Below the pieces are notes generated by a model. The model did not search any database. It worked only from the letters and a program-made list of their open reading frames with translations, and had not been told where the DNA came from. From assembly GCA_965249205.1 (NCBI GenBank), contig CBDFLL010000004.1, positions 496,001 to 560,000 on the forward strand: 64,000 bases of DNA. The letters run 5' to 3'. How positions within the stretch are numbered: the stretch's first letter is position 1; the number at the start of each line of letters is the position of its first letter. This document shows, one piece after another, positions 1 through 9,352 of this stretch. Source of the DNA: JAQBVV01 sp965249205 (GTDB taxonomy: Bacteria; Acidobacteriota; Vicinamibacteria; Vicinamibacterales; UBA2999). A program made the translations under genes and the position numbers.

Positions 1-1209
1 GAGATAGTCCGTAGTGAAAGCGCCGATGTCGGCGTAGATCTGCGACAGGGTGTCAGGGTCGGCAAGAAAGACGACGCGGAAGGATCCCAGCTCCGCCGGC
101 ATGCCAAAGCCGGATCCGTACACGCAGAGGATTCCGGTTTCTCTCAACAGCGCGAGCACGTAGTCTTCGTCTGTTCGCCCCGGGGGGAGCGATACCATCG
201 GCATTGCGTAAAAGGCGGCGCGCGGCGGCACGCACCGCATGCCAGGTATCGAATTGAGCGCCTCAGCGGTGACAGCCCCCCGATCGGCCAGCGCCCGTCG
301 AAAGGCCTCTTGGTGCGAACGGTCACCCATAAGCGCCGCGGTGACGGCGAATTGCATCGGGCCGGGGCTGCACAGACGACCATCGGCGAGTTTCATCACA
401 GCCGTCATGACGTCATCCAGTCGCGGCGTGGCGCCGATCACCATCCAGCCGACGCGCCAACCGGGCGCGAGGTACGCCTTCGAGAGGCTCGAGAACGAGA
501 TGATCGGTGCGTCTGGTTCCAAGGCTCCCAGCAGCGGGACGGCGCCCTCGAACCCGAGGTCCGAGTACACCTCGTCGGCGAGGATGGTCAGATTGTGTTT
601 CTCGGCTAAGTCGATCAGCTCGCGGCGCACGGCCGTTGTATAGACCGCGCCGGTCGGGTTGTTCGGATCGATGACCACGAGTACGCGTGTGCGAGGCGTG
701 ACGAGGCTGCGCAGTTGATCGAGATCGGGAGCCCATCCGCGCTCAGGGTCGGTCTGGTAATAGCGTGGCGTCGCGTTGATCTTCGCGAGGACCGCCGTGT
801 ACAAGGGGTAGGTGGGTGTGGGCACTAGCACCTCGTCGCCCCCATTCACCAGCGCGTTGAGCGCGATGTCGATGCCTTCCGACGTGCCGTCCGTTATCAG
901 GACTCGGCTCGGGGACACAGCGACGCCGCGCGCCGAGTATTCCGCCGCCACGGCCTCGCGCGCCTCGAGAAGACCAGCGGATGGCAAATACCCGTTGTGG
1001 CCGTCGCGCATGGCTCGTTGCGCGGCCTCGATCATGTGTGGCGGTGTCTCGAATCCGGCCGCTACTGGGTCGCCAATGTTCATGTAGCGCACAGTTAGGC
1101 CCCGCGCCTGCACAGCCCGCGCTTCCGCGACGATATTGCGGATGGCATACGAGAATCGATCGATGCGACGCGCCACCGGAACCGGGCTCGTGGACTTTTC
1201 TGTGAGCAT
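1..1209 (-). CDS. Class I/II aminotransferase, AlaA-like (3' end off window)
   Basis: This is a fold-type I PLP aminotransferase, about 403 residues in the window with only the extreme C-terminus beyond the left edge. It most resembles the alanine/aspartate aminotransferase group (AlaA/AlaT), which transfers an amino group between alanine or a related amino acid and a 2-oxo acid. Visible motifs are the substrate-loop NIGDP near the N-terminus, DPNNPTGAVY, ILADEVYSD and the PLP-lysine motif SLSKAY followed by GWRVGW. I chose the ATG at 1209 because a GGAGG lies 5 nt upstream; an in-frame ATG at 1221 has no such site. It is transcribed away from the VWFA gene at 1406. Exact substrate is inferred from family only. 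Confidence 0.88.
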   Translation of the reverse strand, partial: MLTEKSTSPVPVARRIDRFSYAIRNIVAEARAVQARGLTVRYMNIGDPVAAGFETPPHMIEAAQRAMRDGHNGYLPSAGLLEAREAVAAEYSARGVAVSPSRVLITDGTSEGIDIALNALVNGGDEVLVPTPTYPLYTAVLAKINATPRYYQTDPERGWAPDLDQLRSLVTPRTRVLVVIDPNNPTGAVYTTAVRRELIDLAEKHNLTILADEVYSDLGFEGAVPLLGALEPDAPIISFSSLSKAYLAPGWRVGWMVIGATPRLDDVMTAVMKLADGRLCSPGPMQFAVTAALMGDRSHQEAFRRALADRGAVTAEALNSIPGMRCVPPRAAFYAMPMVSLPPGRTDEDYVLALLRETGILCVYGSGFGMPAELGSFRVVFLADPDTLSQIYADIGAFTTDYL

Positions 1210-1405
1210 CTTGGCCTCCATCTTACACGGCGTGTCACTAGGGCCCGGTGACTTGGATTTTGCGGGGTGGGGCGGGGTTGGCGAGTGTAGGATTTACACG
1301 ACTGGCGAGCGATCCCCCGCCCTTTGGATAGGAACGATCTCTGTAAGTAGTTGATTCTGCACGGCTACCTGCGCTGGCAAGCACATTGAATGCGATACTG
1401 GAGTG

Positions 1406-2374
1406 ATGATCGACGCTCGTCAAGCCCTCGTGACGCTGGTGGCGTCGGTGTCGATGCTCCCGGGAGTCGTACGCGCGCAGGATTCGTCCCCGGTACGAGT
1501 AGGTGGGGAACCCGCGGTTGTGTTCAAAGCGGGTGTGGACGTGGTGACGCTGACTGCCGCGGTCCGCGACGAGCGCGGACAGGTTGTCCGCGATCTGGAG
1601 CGCGCCGATTTCGAGGTGATCGATTCGGGAGTGGCGCGCGGTATCAGCGACTTCCATACGAGCGTGGCACCGATCAGCCTTGGTGTTCTGCTCGACATCA
1701 GCGGAAGCATGGCGGTCGGGGGCAATATCGATCGGGCCCGTGCGGCCGTCGGCGTTGCGATGGGCATGTTGAGTGGCGCCGACGATGAGGCGGCGCTGTA
1801 TACGTTCGATGCCAAGCTACAGCAGGCGGTGGCGTTCACGACGAATCTCGATGCTGTCAGGAGAGTCAGTCTCGACGGCGAGCCTTGGGGCACGACGTCT
1901 TTGTACGATGCGATCGGAGCGGCAGCCAGACATGTCGCGCAGCGCGCGAATGGCCATCGCGCCCTGCTGGTGATCACCGACGGTGTTGATACGGCCAGCC
2001 GACTCAGCGCCGCCGAGGTGTCCGGCATCGCGAGCGCGATCGACGTGCCCGTGTACGTGCTGACCGTCGTGACGCCACTGAACAACGGCGGAGGCGAACC
2101 GGCCGTGCTCGCGGTTGACGGCGTGCGATCCAACGCCGGGACGCTGGCCGACCTGTCGCGCTGGACGGGCGGCGATATGAAGGTCGCGAGTGAGCCGGAA
2201 CACGCCGCTGAGGCGATCCGCACGCTGTTCGCGGAATTGCGCTACCAGCACCTGATCACGTTTGAATCCGGTGCGGCTCCAGGGTGGCACCCGCTCGAAG
2301 TGCGGACCCACGACAGCACCTTGACCGTCCACGCGCGAAGCGGGTACATATCCGGCCCCTCGCCATCGGATTGA
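1406..2374 (+). CDS. VWFA-related secreted protein (TIGR03436-like)
   Basis: About 322 residues: a short hydrophobic N-terminus ending near VVRAQ that looks like a signal peptide, then a von Willebrand factor A domain. The metal-ion-dependent adhesion site is complete: LLDISGSM (DxSxS), a downstream GTTSLYD threonine, and VITDGVD. The order of segments (an early beta-rich stretch with ADFEVIDSG before the VWA fold, and a C-terminal HPLEVRTHD...ARSGYI segment) matches the VWFA-related family expanded in Acidobacteriota. Function is unknown; protein binding outside the cytoplasm is likely. Paralogs occur at 21341 and 30620 in this window. A GTG at 1403 is an alternative start; GGAG lies immediately upstream. 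Confidence 0.85.
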   Translation: MIDARQALVTLVASVSMLPGVVRAQDSSPVRVGGEPAVVFKAGVDVVTLTAAVRDERGQVVRDLERADFEVIDSGVARGISDFHTSVAPISLGVLLDISGSMAVGGNIDRARAAVGVAMGMLSGADDEAALYTFDAKLQQAVAFTTNLDAVRRVSLDGEPWGTTSLYDAIGAAARHVAQRANGHRALLVITDGVDTASRLSAAEVSGIASAIDVPVYVLTVVTPLNNGGGEPAVLAVDGVRSNAGTLADLSRWTGGDMKVASEPEHAAEAIRTLFAELRYQHLITFESGAAPGWHPLEVRTHDSTLTVHARSGYISGPSPSD

Positions 2375-2413
2375 TGAACGGATATGTATTCTGACAACGA
2401 GGAGAAAAGTATC

Positions 2414-3091
2414 ATGCGGAAAACTTTGCTAGCAATAACGGTTCTTGCGGTCACCATGGCTGTGGCGCCGGCGTGTGCGACGAAAGGATTCGTGCGGGAG
2501 GAAGTCGGCGCGGTCAACACGAGGGTCGACACCTTGAGCGACACCTTGAGTAGCACGATCGAGCAGACGCAGCAGCGCGTGGGCGAGAACGAGACCCGGA
2601 TTGGCGCGGTCGATCAGAAAGCGGAAGCCGCGGGTCAGGCCGCGTCCGACGCTCGTGGCGCTGCCGACGAGGCAGCCGCAGCGGCCACCGCTCTTGATGG
2701 TCGCGTCGACGCTGTGGATGCGGCCGTGCGCAAGCTTGTTTACTCCGTCACGCTCAGCGAAGACCAGGGGAACTTCTCGTCGGGCGGCACGGAACTGCCG
2801 GATGCAGCGAAGGCCAGGCTCGACGCGGTGATCGATGATCTGAAGGCCAATCCGCAGAACGTCTACTTCGAGATCGAGGGACACACCGACAGCACAGGCT
2901 CGGCGGTCGGAAACGAGCGCCTGGGTCTGGAGCGAGCTGAGTCGGTCAAGGCGTATCTGTATGAGCAGCACCAGGTGCCGCTGCACAAGATGAACGTCAT
3001 CAGCTACGGGGAAGAGAGGCCGGCGGCGCCCAACGACAGCAGCGAGGGCCGCGCGCAGAACCGCCGCGTCGTGGTGAGGGTGCTGTCGTAG
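2414..3091 (+). CDS. OmpA/Pal-family envelope protein with coiled-coil stalk
   Basis: 225 residues. The start at 2414 is preceded by GAGGAGAAAAG. The N-terminus is a hydrophobic export signal ending APAC, a weak lipobox, so it may be a lipoprotein. Residues about 35-110 are Ala/Asp/Glu/Gln-rich heptads predicted to form a coiled coil. The C-terminal half is an OmpA domain that binds peptidoglycan: it has EGHTDSTG, an RAESVKAYL helix, ISYGEERP and the closing NRRVVVRV strand. It probably links the outer membrane or periplasm to the cell wall. It follows the VWFA gene by 39 nt in the same direction and may be co-transcribed. Confidence 0.88.
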   Translation: MRKTLLAITVLAVTMAVAPACATKGFVREEVGAVNTRVDTLSDTLSSTIEQTQQRVGENETRIGAVDQKAEAAGQAASDARGAADEAAAAATALDGRVDAVDAAVRKLVYSVTLSEDQGNFSSGGTELPDAAKARLDAVIDDLKANPQNVYFEIEGHTDSTGSAVGNERLGLERAESVKAYLYEQHQVPLHKMNVISYGEERPAAPNDSSEGRAQNRRVVVRVLS

Positions 3092-3238
3092 AGCGGAGAC
3101 ACGCACGGGGAGTACGCTCCGCCGGCGGCGTGAGTACCTCTCAGACCGCGGGCCCCTGGCGTCGGTCGCCTGGGTGCCCGTGGCTCCAGTTTGGGCGTTA
3201 CACCTGGCTGGTTACCCGACGCGCCACATGGACCGTGC

Positions 3239-3907
3239 CTACCGCACTGTGCCCAAATCGATCCGGGCCCGAGCCAGCTCCGTACCTTCCTCACTCACGA
3301 CAACTTCATAGACCCCAGTCTGGTTCAGTCCGTCCGCGCTGAACGTTGCGACGATCGTGCCTCCCAGCAGCGGCTGACTCTGCCCCGCCACAACAGTCAG
3401 CCCGGTCGACGACAGTCTGCTCGGCATCCCTTCGAGGCGCGCACCGAATCGCGGGATGAGGTCGGTCCGGACAGGATCGATGTGCGCGCCGGCCGCCTCC
3501 GTCCTGAGCAGAATGTCGTAGGCGGGCACACCCACGAAGGCGTTGAGCGGATGAAACGTCATTTCTACTCGCAATTCAACCAGCGTTGAACGGTCCGCAA
3601 GCAGAGCGACCGCCTCGCTTTGAAGGAGACGGCCGCCGACCCTGGCCCGTTCTTCGGCGAGGAGCGCCACGCGCCGAAACGGCGTCACGATATCGATGTA
3701 GTCGATCGGGGGCGCGGCGATCTGGATACGGTAGGGCTCGTGAAACCGGACGCGGACGGCCTGGATCCGGTTGTGGCCGATGCCTATCGCCTCGTCAATC
3801 AGGCGAAGGCCGGGTGATGGTTCGAACCCATCGAGGTTGATGCCGGCAACCAGCGAGGCCAGTAGGAAGAGGAACACCGTGCGCACCACGTATGAATCGT
3901 AGCGCAC
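3239..3907 (-). CDS. Hypothetical exported protein
   Basis: Up to 222 residues. I do not recognise the family. A hydrophobic stretch (VFLFLLASLVAGI) near the N-terminus looks like a signal peptide. The rest is beta-rich, with a segment mentioning FHPLNAFVGVPAYDILLRTEAAG and a C-terminal region resembling an Ig-like or VWFA-associated strand pattern (TVVAGQSQPLLGG, GVYEVVVSEEG). The start is uncertain: the longest form uses GTG at 3907, and GTGs at 3889 and 3886 would place the signal peptide closer to the N-terminus. It is convergent with the OmpA gene and may be co-transcribed with the CHRD gene upstream (25 nt away). Confidence 0.55.
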   Translation of the reverse strand: MRYDSYVVRTVFLFLLASLVAGINLDGFEPSPGLRLIDEAIGIGHNRIQAVRVRFHEPYRIQIAAPPIDYIDIVTPFRRVALLAEERARVGGRLLQSEAVALLADRSTLVELRVEMTFHPLNAFVGVPAYDILLRTEAAGAHIDPVRTDLIPRFGARLEGMPSRLSSTGLTVVAGQSQPLLGGTIVATFSADGLNQTGVYEVVVSEEGTELARARIDLGTVR

Positions 3908-3931
3908 ACGGTGGTCGTCGTTCGATGCGGT

Positions 3932-4474
3932 CTAGCTCCTGGGTGAGCAGACGTTGATTTGGTACAGCCCGTTGGCGAACCGGTCTTCCGTTGTGCCCTG
4001 CGGGCACATGTTGATCCGGATCTCGCCAGAGGGGTTTAAGACGGTGTGGAAGTTGATGTAGCAGTTGCCGCTCGCACATGCCTCAAAGACGTCCGCTATT
4101 TTCAGCACGCCCTGGGCCGAGCGGAGGCTCAGGTCACTCTCGGTCCACGTCCACGAATGAACGAAGTCGTCCGATGAGCCTGTCGGCAGGCCGCTAATGC
4201 CGAGTACGACAGGTCCCGATGCGCCTGGCCCGCCGATGTGCAGGTGCCCCGCTGTCAGGTTGACGATGTTGTGAACGCGTGCCGTGCACGCGATCTCCAC
4301 GGTCGTGCTGTTGAGCGTACAGGTCGCCGTCGCCACGCCGGCCGTGGCGACTGGCGTTGTCTCGAACGCGCCGGAGCCGCTGCCGAAGATCGTCACAATA
4401 TGGTCAGACGCGACTCCGGACATCCCCGCCGACATCCAGACAACGGCCAACATGCTTAACCAGATCCTGCTCAT
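3932..4474 (-). CDS. CHRD-domain exported protein
   Basis: 180 residues starting at an ATG (4474) with GAGGAG 6 nt upstream; the upstream ATG at 4480 abuts that site and is less likely. It has an N-terminal signal peptide (WLSMLAVVWMSAGMSGVAS) and then a CHRD fold, the domain named after chordin and common in secreted bacterial proteins of unknown role. Diagnostic pieces are AGHLHIGGPGASGPVVL near the middle and the closing CYINFHT...NPSGEIRIN. Two cysteines near residues 150-156 and others could form disulfides. The role is unknown; cell-surface or secreted location is inferred. Confidence 0.8.
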   Translation of the reverse strand: MSRIWLSMLAVVWMSAGMSGVASDHIVTIFGSGSGAFETTPVATAGVATATCTLNSTTVEIACTARVHNIVNLTAGHLHIGGPGASGPVVLGISGLPTGSSDDFVHSWTWTESDLSLRSAQGVLKIADVFEACASGNCYINFHTVLNPSGEIRINMCPQGTTEDRFANGLYQINVCSPRS

Positions 4475-4688
4475 AAACATCTCCTCGTGCCCGCTCTTCG
4501 GCGTGGCAATACGAAAAACCAACAGAGAAACCTCGACCGTTCAACCAGCGAAGGGCGGCGTCGAGGCCGAGGGGATGAGGCACAGCACGATACAGACCAT
4601 TTCTGACCCCTTGTGGGTCAACAAGATACGGGGGATCGGGCCTGCGCGGGCTTTCGGCACGCGAAAGCGCTTTCGTGGTGCGGTCACC

Positions 4689-4886
4689 GTAGCGGGGGCC
4701 TCTCCTTGCCCGATCGGGGCGCCCGAGGGCACCTCGAATGAGGGGTTCGCCAGGGTGGAGCGCGGACGCCACGTGGCACGCTGGGGCGGCGAAATAGAGA
4801 TAGCCAAGACCATTCTCGGGCTCGTGGACAGCGATTTCATCACCGGCGACACCATCCGGGTGGACGGCGGCCGACACCTGAAATAG
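4689..4886 (+). pseudogene. 3' remnant of a short-chain dehydrogenase (SDR)
   Basis: Only the C-terminal ~65 residues of an SDR are recognisable: a decayed proline loop (GASPCPIGAPEGTS), RWGGEIEIAKTIL, and a canonical SDR end SDFITGDTIRVDGGRHLK. This tail is typical of pteridine-reductase/3-oxoacyl-ACP-reductase-like SDRs. The Rossmann fold, the NAD(P) glycine motif and the YxxxK active site are all missing; upstream in the same frame the translation becomes non-SDR and runs antisense through the CHRD gene. I read it as a truncated leftover, not a functional gene. Confidence 0.7.
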
Positions 4887-4897
4887 GGTCGGCGCTG

Positions 4898-5761
4898 TCA
4901 GGCGAGCGCGCCGACGCGCTCGAGGATCGCGCTCAGGGTGGAGGAGGCGCGCAACAGCGGCAGGTTGCTGATGTAGAAGTGCCGGACGCCGACGTCGAGC
5001 ATCGCGCGGAGCGTGCGTCCACAGATGTCGATCGGGGTCGCGCCCGCCGCGAACTCAGCCGCCAGCGTGTCGACCGGCACCGGCAGGAACTGGCTCAGGA
5101 TGTCGAGGGTTTTGGGGTTTGCGCTGCGGTAGAAGAACACCCCGAAGAGCCCAGGCAGGTGGTCCAGCCCGCGCGTTCGAGTCTTCTCGACAAACCGCGC
5201 GACCGGCGCGACGTTCAGGTGGCTGACAACCTGCGTGAGATAGAACTCGGCCGTGAAGCCATCATCGGTCAGGTAGTCAACTTGCTGTGCAGGGTCGGCG
5301 TAGGGGTTGGCCCACCCACCGAGCGTCAGCTGCGGCTCGCGTGCGGCGATCGCTCGACGGAGCTCCCACGCGTGGTCGACACATCGGGGCCGCCCGCCCG
5401 CCCGGTCGCCGCCGAGCACCACCAGCGCCGGAAATCCGTGCTGCCACGTCTGTTCCGCGTAGCTCAAACAAAACTCGAGGGAATGCTTCGATGTCAGAAA
5501 AGGGACGATTCGGTCGCGAGGGATATCGCGCCCCAGGTTCGTCACCAGATGGCGAAGGTTATTTTCCTCCTGTGTGCCCACGGCACTGTCTGTCAGGAAG
5601 ACCGGTACGTCTTGCCGGGTGAGCGTCCGGACAGCGTGGTACGTGTCGATCCAGGCGTCCATGCCCTCGATCGATCCGAGCTCGGCCCGAGGCGGCCGGA
5701 GCTCCGCGGCGATCACCGTGCTCCCGGACTGAAGCGAGTGCAGAAACGACATCGTCGTCAC
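4898..5761 (-). CDS. Methylenetetrahydrofolate reductase-like protein
   Basis: 287 residues of the MTHFR/MetF TIM-barrel family, which reduces 5,10-methylene-THF to 5-methyl-THF with FAD. Family features are the N-terminal AELRPPRAEL (the usual E-x-x-P start strand), TSKHSLEFCLSYAEQ, LVVLGGDRAGG and the C-terminal FYISNLPLL. It is divergent from classical MetF and close to the usual length, so substrate specificity is uncertain. The likely start is a GTG at 5761 that overlaps the TGA stop of the upstream peptidase gene by 4 nt (GTGA), suggesting translational coupling. An internal ATG at 5752 is an alternative. Confidence 0.75.
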   Translation of the reverse strand: MTTMSFLHSLQSGSTVIAAELRPPRAELGSIEGMDAWIDTYHAVRTLTRQDVPVFLTDSAVGTQEENNLRHLVTNLGRDIPRDRIVPFLTSKHSLEFCLSYAEQTWQHGFPALVVLGGDRAGGRPRCVDHAWELRRAIAAREPQLTLGGWANPYADPAQQVDYLTDDGFTAEFYLTQVVSHLNVAPVARFVEKTRTRGLDHLPGLFGVFFYRSANPKTLDILSQFLPVPVDTLAAEFAAGATPIDICGRTLRAMLDVGVRHFYISNLPLLRASSTLSAILERVGALA

Positions 5762-8013
5762 CGGGCCTGATCGACTGTCGCTGGAGGAGCGTCACCAACC
5801 GAGCGCATGATGAAGTCGAACATCAGTTGACGGAGGTGTGCATTCAACTGCGGGTCCGTCACCCCGTGGCGCTGCCGCGGATAGATCATCATTTCGAACG
5901 GCTTGCCGGCCTGTTGTAACGCGTACACGAACTGTTCGGAGTTCTGCCGGTGCACGTTGTCGTCGATGCCTCCGTGAATGAGCAGCATGCGACCCTGCAA
6001 ATCAGCCGCCGCAAATCGTGGTGCCGTCAGGCGATAGCCCTCGGGATTGTTCTGCGGCGTTTTCATATATCGCTCGGTGTACACCGTGTCGTAGTTTCGC
6101 CAGTCGGTCACCGCCGCTCCGACGATGCCGGCGGCCCAGCTCGTGCTGTGCGTCAGGGCATAAGCGGTCATGAATCCGCCGTAGCTCCACCCGTGCAGCG
6201 TGAGGCGCGAGGCGTCGACGTATGGCTGGCGCCCGAGCCAGGCAACACCGTCTTCCAGATCCCGCAGCTCCAGGTCGCCAAGGTTGCCGTAGACCGGCCA
6301 CTGGGCCTCGGCGCTCCTTCCGCCAGCGCTCCGGTTGTCCAACACCCAGACGATCACGCCCCGGCTGGCCAGAAGCTGGTGATACATATACGTCGATCCG
6401 CCCCACGCGTTGCGCACCAGCGCTGTGCCTGGTCCGCCGTAGGTCAGCTGGTAGACCGGATACTGCTGAGACGGATCGAAGTCCGGCGGTGTGATCATCA
6501 TCGCGTCCATGACGAAGCCGTCACGCGCGGTCACCTCCACGAACTGCGGCGTTGAGAGGCGGTATCTGGACAGCGACGGCACTGGATTTGCGTCGATGAC
6601 ACGGACCTCGGTGCCGTCGGCATCATGCAGACGGACTTGCGTCGGAGTCGTGACATTGTTCCAGACGTCGATGTACCGGGAAAATGACGGATCAAAGTTC
6701 GCCCGATGTGTGCCGTCGGTGCGTGACACCGCGGTAAGCCCCGTGCCGTCGAGGCCGATGCGATAGATATACGTGTCGACGTGTCGTTGGATCCCGGCGC
6801 TGAGGTAGAGCACGCCACGCGCTTCGTCAACGCCGTACAACGTGCGAACAGCCCAAGGACCGTCGGTCACGGACCCGATGAGTGTCCCGTCCGCGCGGTA
6901 GCGATAGAGATGTTTGAAACCGCTGCGCTCGCTGAACCAGAGGAACGAGCCGTCCTTGAGCCAGACGGGGCTGCCGTTCACGTTGACCCACGCGGGCGTT
7001 GTTTCGCGAAACAGCCGTTGCGACCGTCCTGACGATGCGTCCACGAGATTCAGATCCAGCCAGGTCTGCTCGCGATCCTGAACCTGGTACGCCACGCCAG
7101 TTGTATCAGGTACCCACTCGACATCGACGATCAGGAATTCGGCGTCGGCGTATGTTCCGAGTTCCGCCCAGCGCGGTGCGCCACCGTCGACCTCAGCGAT
7201 CCCGAGCTTCACGCGCGGATTGGGGTCGCCCGCCCGTGGGTAGCGCGTCACCTCGAGCGTTGGCTGGTACGGGACGTCGTCAATAACGGTGTAATCGGGC
7301 ACCCCACGCTCATCCAGCTGCAGGAACGCCACACGAGTGGAATCGGGGCTCCACCAGTAACCTCGGAAGTGACCGCGCCCATAGATCTCTTCCTGATACA
7401 ACCAGTCAAGGATGCCGTTGAGGAGCTCCGGGGAGCCGTCGGTCGTCAGGGCCACCTCCGTTCGCGTACCGACATTGACCACGTAGAGGTTGTGGTCGCG
7501 CACGAAGGCCACCAGCCGGCCGTTCGGGCTGAAAGTTGCCTCTTCTTCCGGGCCTGGAGTCGCCGTGAGGCGCGCTGCGGAGTTCGCTGCAAAGTCGTAC
7601 AGGTACAGGTCATCGTTGAGCGTGACGAGCGCTGCGGTGCGCGAGGCATTGAACACAAGGCCGTTGCTCCAATCGCGTACGGTCGCAGCCTGCGACGACA
7701 CGCCAGGCAGTGCGGCGAGCGCCGCCTCCATGAGGGACGGGTCGAACAGCAACGACGTGCGTCCAGAGACGGCGTCGACCGTCAGCCACTCGACACGCCC
7801 GCTGACCCGGCGGGTCTGCAGATAGCTCGAATCGTTGATCCAGCGCAGGTTGGTTGCTGGCGCGCCGCTGAAATTCACGCGCGTGTCCGGATCGTAGATG
7901 GCGTCGATCGTGAGCGCACCAGGCGTGCTCGGTGGAGTCTGGGCGAACGAGGTTCCGCCCAGCGCAGCTATACCCAGACACAGCCACGCCGAGAGGCGAA
8001 TAACCGAAGCCAT
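5758..8013 (-). CDS. S9 family dipeptidyl peptidase IV-like protease
   Basis: 751 residues with an N-terminal signal peptide (LCLGIAALGGTSFAQ). Residues about 90-480 form a DPP4-type beta-propeller, and residues about 520-740 an alpha/beta hydrolase. The nucleophile serine is in GWSYGGFM (about S610), the acid in GGIDDNVH, and the histidine in RQRHGV. It should release dipeptides from peptide N-termini in the periplasm. The open frame extends to 8220 but would then overlap the divergent aminotransferase; the ATG at 8013 puts the signal peptide first and is preferred. The stop overlaps the start of the MTHFR-like gene. Confidence 0.92.
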   Translation of the reverse strand: MASVIRLSAWLCLGIAALGGTSFAQTPPSTPGALTIDAIYDPDTRVNFSGAPATNLRWINDSSYLQTRRVSGRVEWLTVDAVSGRTSLLFDPSLMEAALAALPGVSSQAATVRDWSNGLVFNASRTAALVTLNDDLYLYDFAANSAARLTATPGPEEEATFSPNGRLVAFVRDHNLYVVNVGTRTEVALTTDGSPELLNGILDWLYQEEIYGRGHFRGYWWSPDSTRVAFLQLDERGVPDYTVIDDVPYQPTLEVTRYPRAGDPNPRVKLGIAEVDGGAPRWAELGTYADAEFLIVDVEWVPDTTGVAYQVQDREQTWLDLNLVDASSGRSQRLFRETTPAWVNVNGSPVWLKDGSFLWFSERSGFKHLYRYRADGTLIGSVTDGPWAVRTLYGVDEARGVLYLSAGIQRHVDTYIYRIGLDGTGLTAVSRTDGTHRANFDPSFSRYIDVWNNVTTPTQVRLHDADGTEVRVIDANPVPSLSRYRLSTPQFVEVTARDGFVMDAMMITPPDFDPSQQYPVYQLTYGGPGTALVRNAWGGSTYMYHQLLASRGVIVWVLDNRSAGGRSAEAQWPVYGNLGDLELRDLEDGVAWLGRQPYVDASRLTLHGWSYGGFMTAYALTHSTSWAAGIVGAAVTDWRNYDTVYTERYMKTPQNNPEGYRLTAPRFAAADLQGRMLLIHGGIDDNVHRQNSEQFVYALQQAGKPFEMMIYPRQRHGVTDPQLNAHLRQLMFDFIMRSVGDAPPATVDQAR

Positions 8014-8113
8014 AGCGACAGGATAGCAGCCCAGCGGGCTCGGGCCTGCTATTGTGATTCCGTGGTCGCAGAGACGTTTATGAGTACAGCGCGAGCGGGA
8101 AGCGAGGTCTGAC

Positions 8114-9274
8114 GTGTTCTCGCGACGGCTGCCGCCACACGCTGATAGGAACGCGCTGTCGAAAGCGCTGATCGTGCTTCGGGCGGACGGCGCGCCGATC
8201 GTCGATCTGACCGCATACAATCCGACGCGCGCCGCAATCCCGTACCCAGACGACCTGCTCGCGTCGCTTGCCGACTGCGCGGCGCTTCGGTACGAGCCCC
8301 ATCCGTTCGGGCTTCCGTCCGCGAGAGATGCCGTCGCCGCCGATCAGTGTCGACGCGGTACCCGGGTGGATCCGGCGCGTGTCGTGCTGACTGCCAGCAG
8401 CAGCGAGGCGTACAGCTGGCTCTTCAAACTTCTCTGCAACCCTGGTGACGGCGTGCTCGTTCCGCAGCCGAGCTATCCCCTGTTCGAGCATCTGACGGCG
8501 CTCGACGGTGTGCGCCTGCACCCCTACGCGTTGGAGTACCACGGTCGCTGGACGATCGATATCGATGCGATTGCAGCGGCGCCGGACGACGTACGCGCTG
8601 TGATGGTGGTGTCGCCCAACAATCCAACAGGGTCGTACATCGATGAGGACCAGTTTGGGCATCTCGCGAGGGTTTGCCGCGAGCGGCGTTGGGCGCTCAT
8701 CGCCGACGAAGTGTTTGCCGACTACCCGCTCGACGTCACCGATCCGCTGACCGACATTGCGGCCCGCGACGAGGTGCTGTCGTTCACGCTGGCAGGTCTC
8801 TCGAAGTCCGTGGGACTGCCGCAGCTGAAGCTTGGATGGTGCATCGTCGGCGGACCCCAACCTGAACGGGACGCCGCGTTGTCCGCGCTCGAGCTCATCG
8901 CGGATAGCTATCTGTCGGTGGGAACCCCGGTGCAGGTCGCGCTGCCCGGACTTCTCGATCGCGGCGCCGCGATCCGCACCGCGATTCGGGAACGCATTCG
9001 AGAGAATCTCGCGACGCTCCACGCAGCAGTGGGACGTCATCCGGCGTGCGACCTGCTCCGCACGGAGGGTGGATGGTCCGCCGTCGTTCGGGTGCCGGCC
9101 ACGCGGAGCGAGGAACAACTGGCCCTGGATCTTCTGCGTGCGGAGCGGATCCTGGTCCACCCTGGATACTTCTTCGGCTTTCCGCGTGAAGCGCACGTCG
9201 TGGTGAGTCTCATTCCTTCACCCGACGTCTTCGAACGCGCCGTCGCGCGGCTTCTCACGTTCGTCAATAGCTGA
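8114..9274 (+). CDS. Class I/II pyridoxal-phosphate aminotransferase
   Basis: 386 residues, fold-type I PLP enzyme. Visible motifs are TAYNPT near the N-terminus, the cofactor-phosphate loop TASSSEAYSWLF, SPNNPTGSYID, LIADEVFADYPL and the PLP-lysine region LSKSVGLPQLKLGW. It starts with GTG at 8114 with a purine-rich GAAGCGAGG about 6 nt upstream. It is divergent from the S9 peptidase (100 nt shared upstream region) and is followed 78 nt later by malQ. Substrate cannot be read from the sequence; it is not closely similar to the aminotransferase at 1-1209. Confidence 0.85.
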   Translation: MFSRRLPPHADRNALSKALIVLRADGAPIVDLTAYNPTRAAIPYPDDLLASLADCAALRYEPHPFGLPSARDAVAADQCRRGTRVDPARVVLTASSSEAYSWLFKLLCNPGDGVLVPQPSYPLFEHLTALDGVRLHPYALEYHGRWTIDIDAIAAAPDDVRAVMVVSPNNPTGSYIDEDQFGHLARVCRERRWALIADEVFADYPLDVTDPLTDIAARDEVLSFTLAGLSKSVGLPQLKLGWCIVGGPQPERDAALSALELIADSYLSVGTPVQVALPGLLDRGAAIRTAIRERIRENLATLHAAVGRHPACDLLRTEGGWSAVVRVPATRSEEQLALDLLRAERILVHPGYFFGFPREAHVVVSLIPSPDVFERAVARLLTFVNS

Positions 9275-9352
9275 CTGCGAGAACGAGCTGACTGCACCGA
9301 TGACCACCACCACCCGAACGTCCCAAACGCCCCACGCACAGTTACCCTGGGC

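Noticed and set aside
1420..2223. Minus-strand open frame opposite the first VWFA gene
   Set aside because: The Ser/Thr/Ala-rich translation is typical of an antisense shadow in GC-rich DNA.
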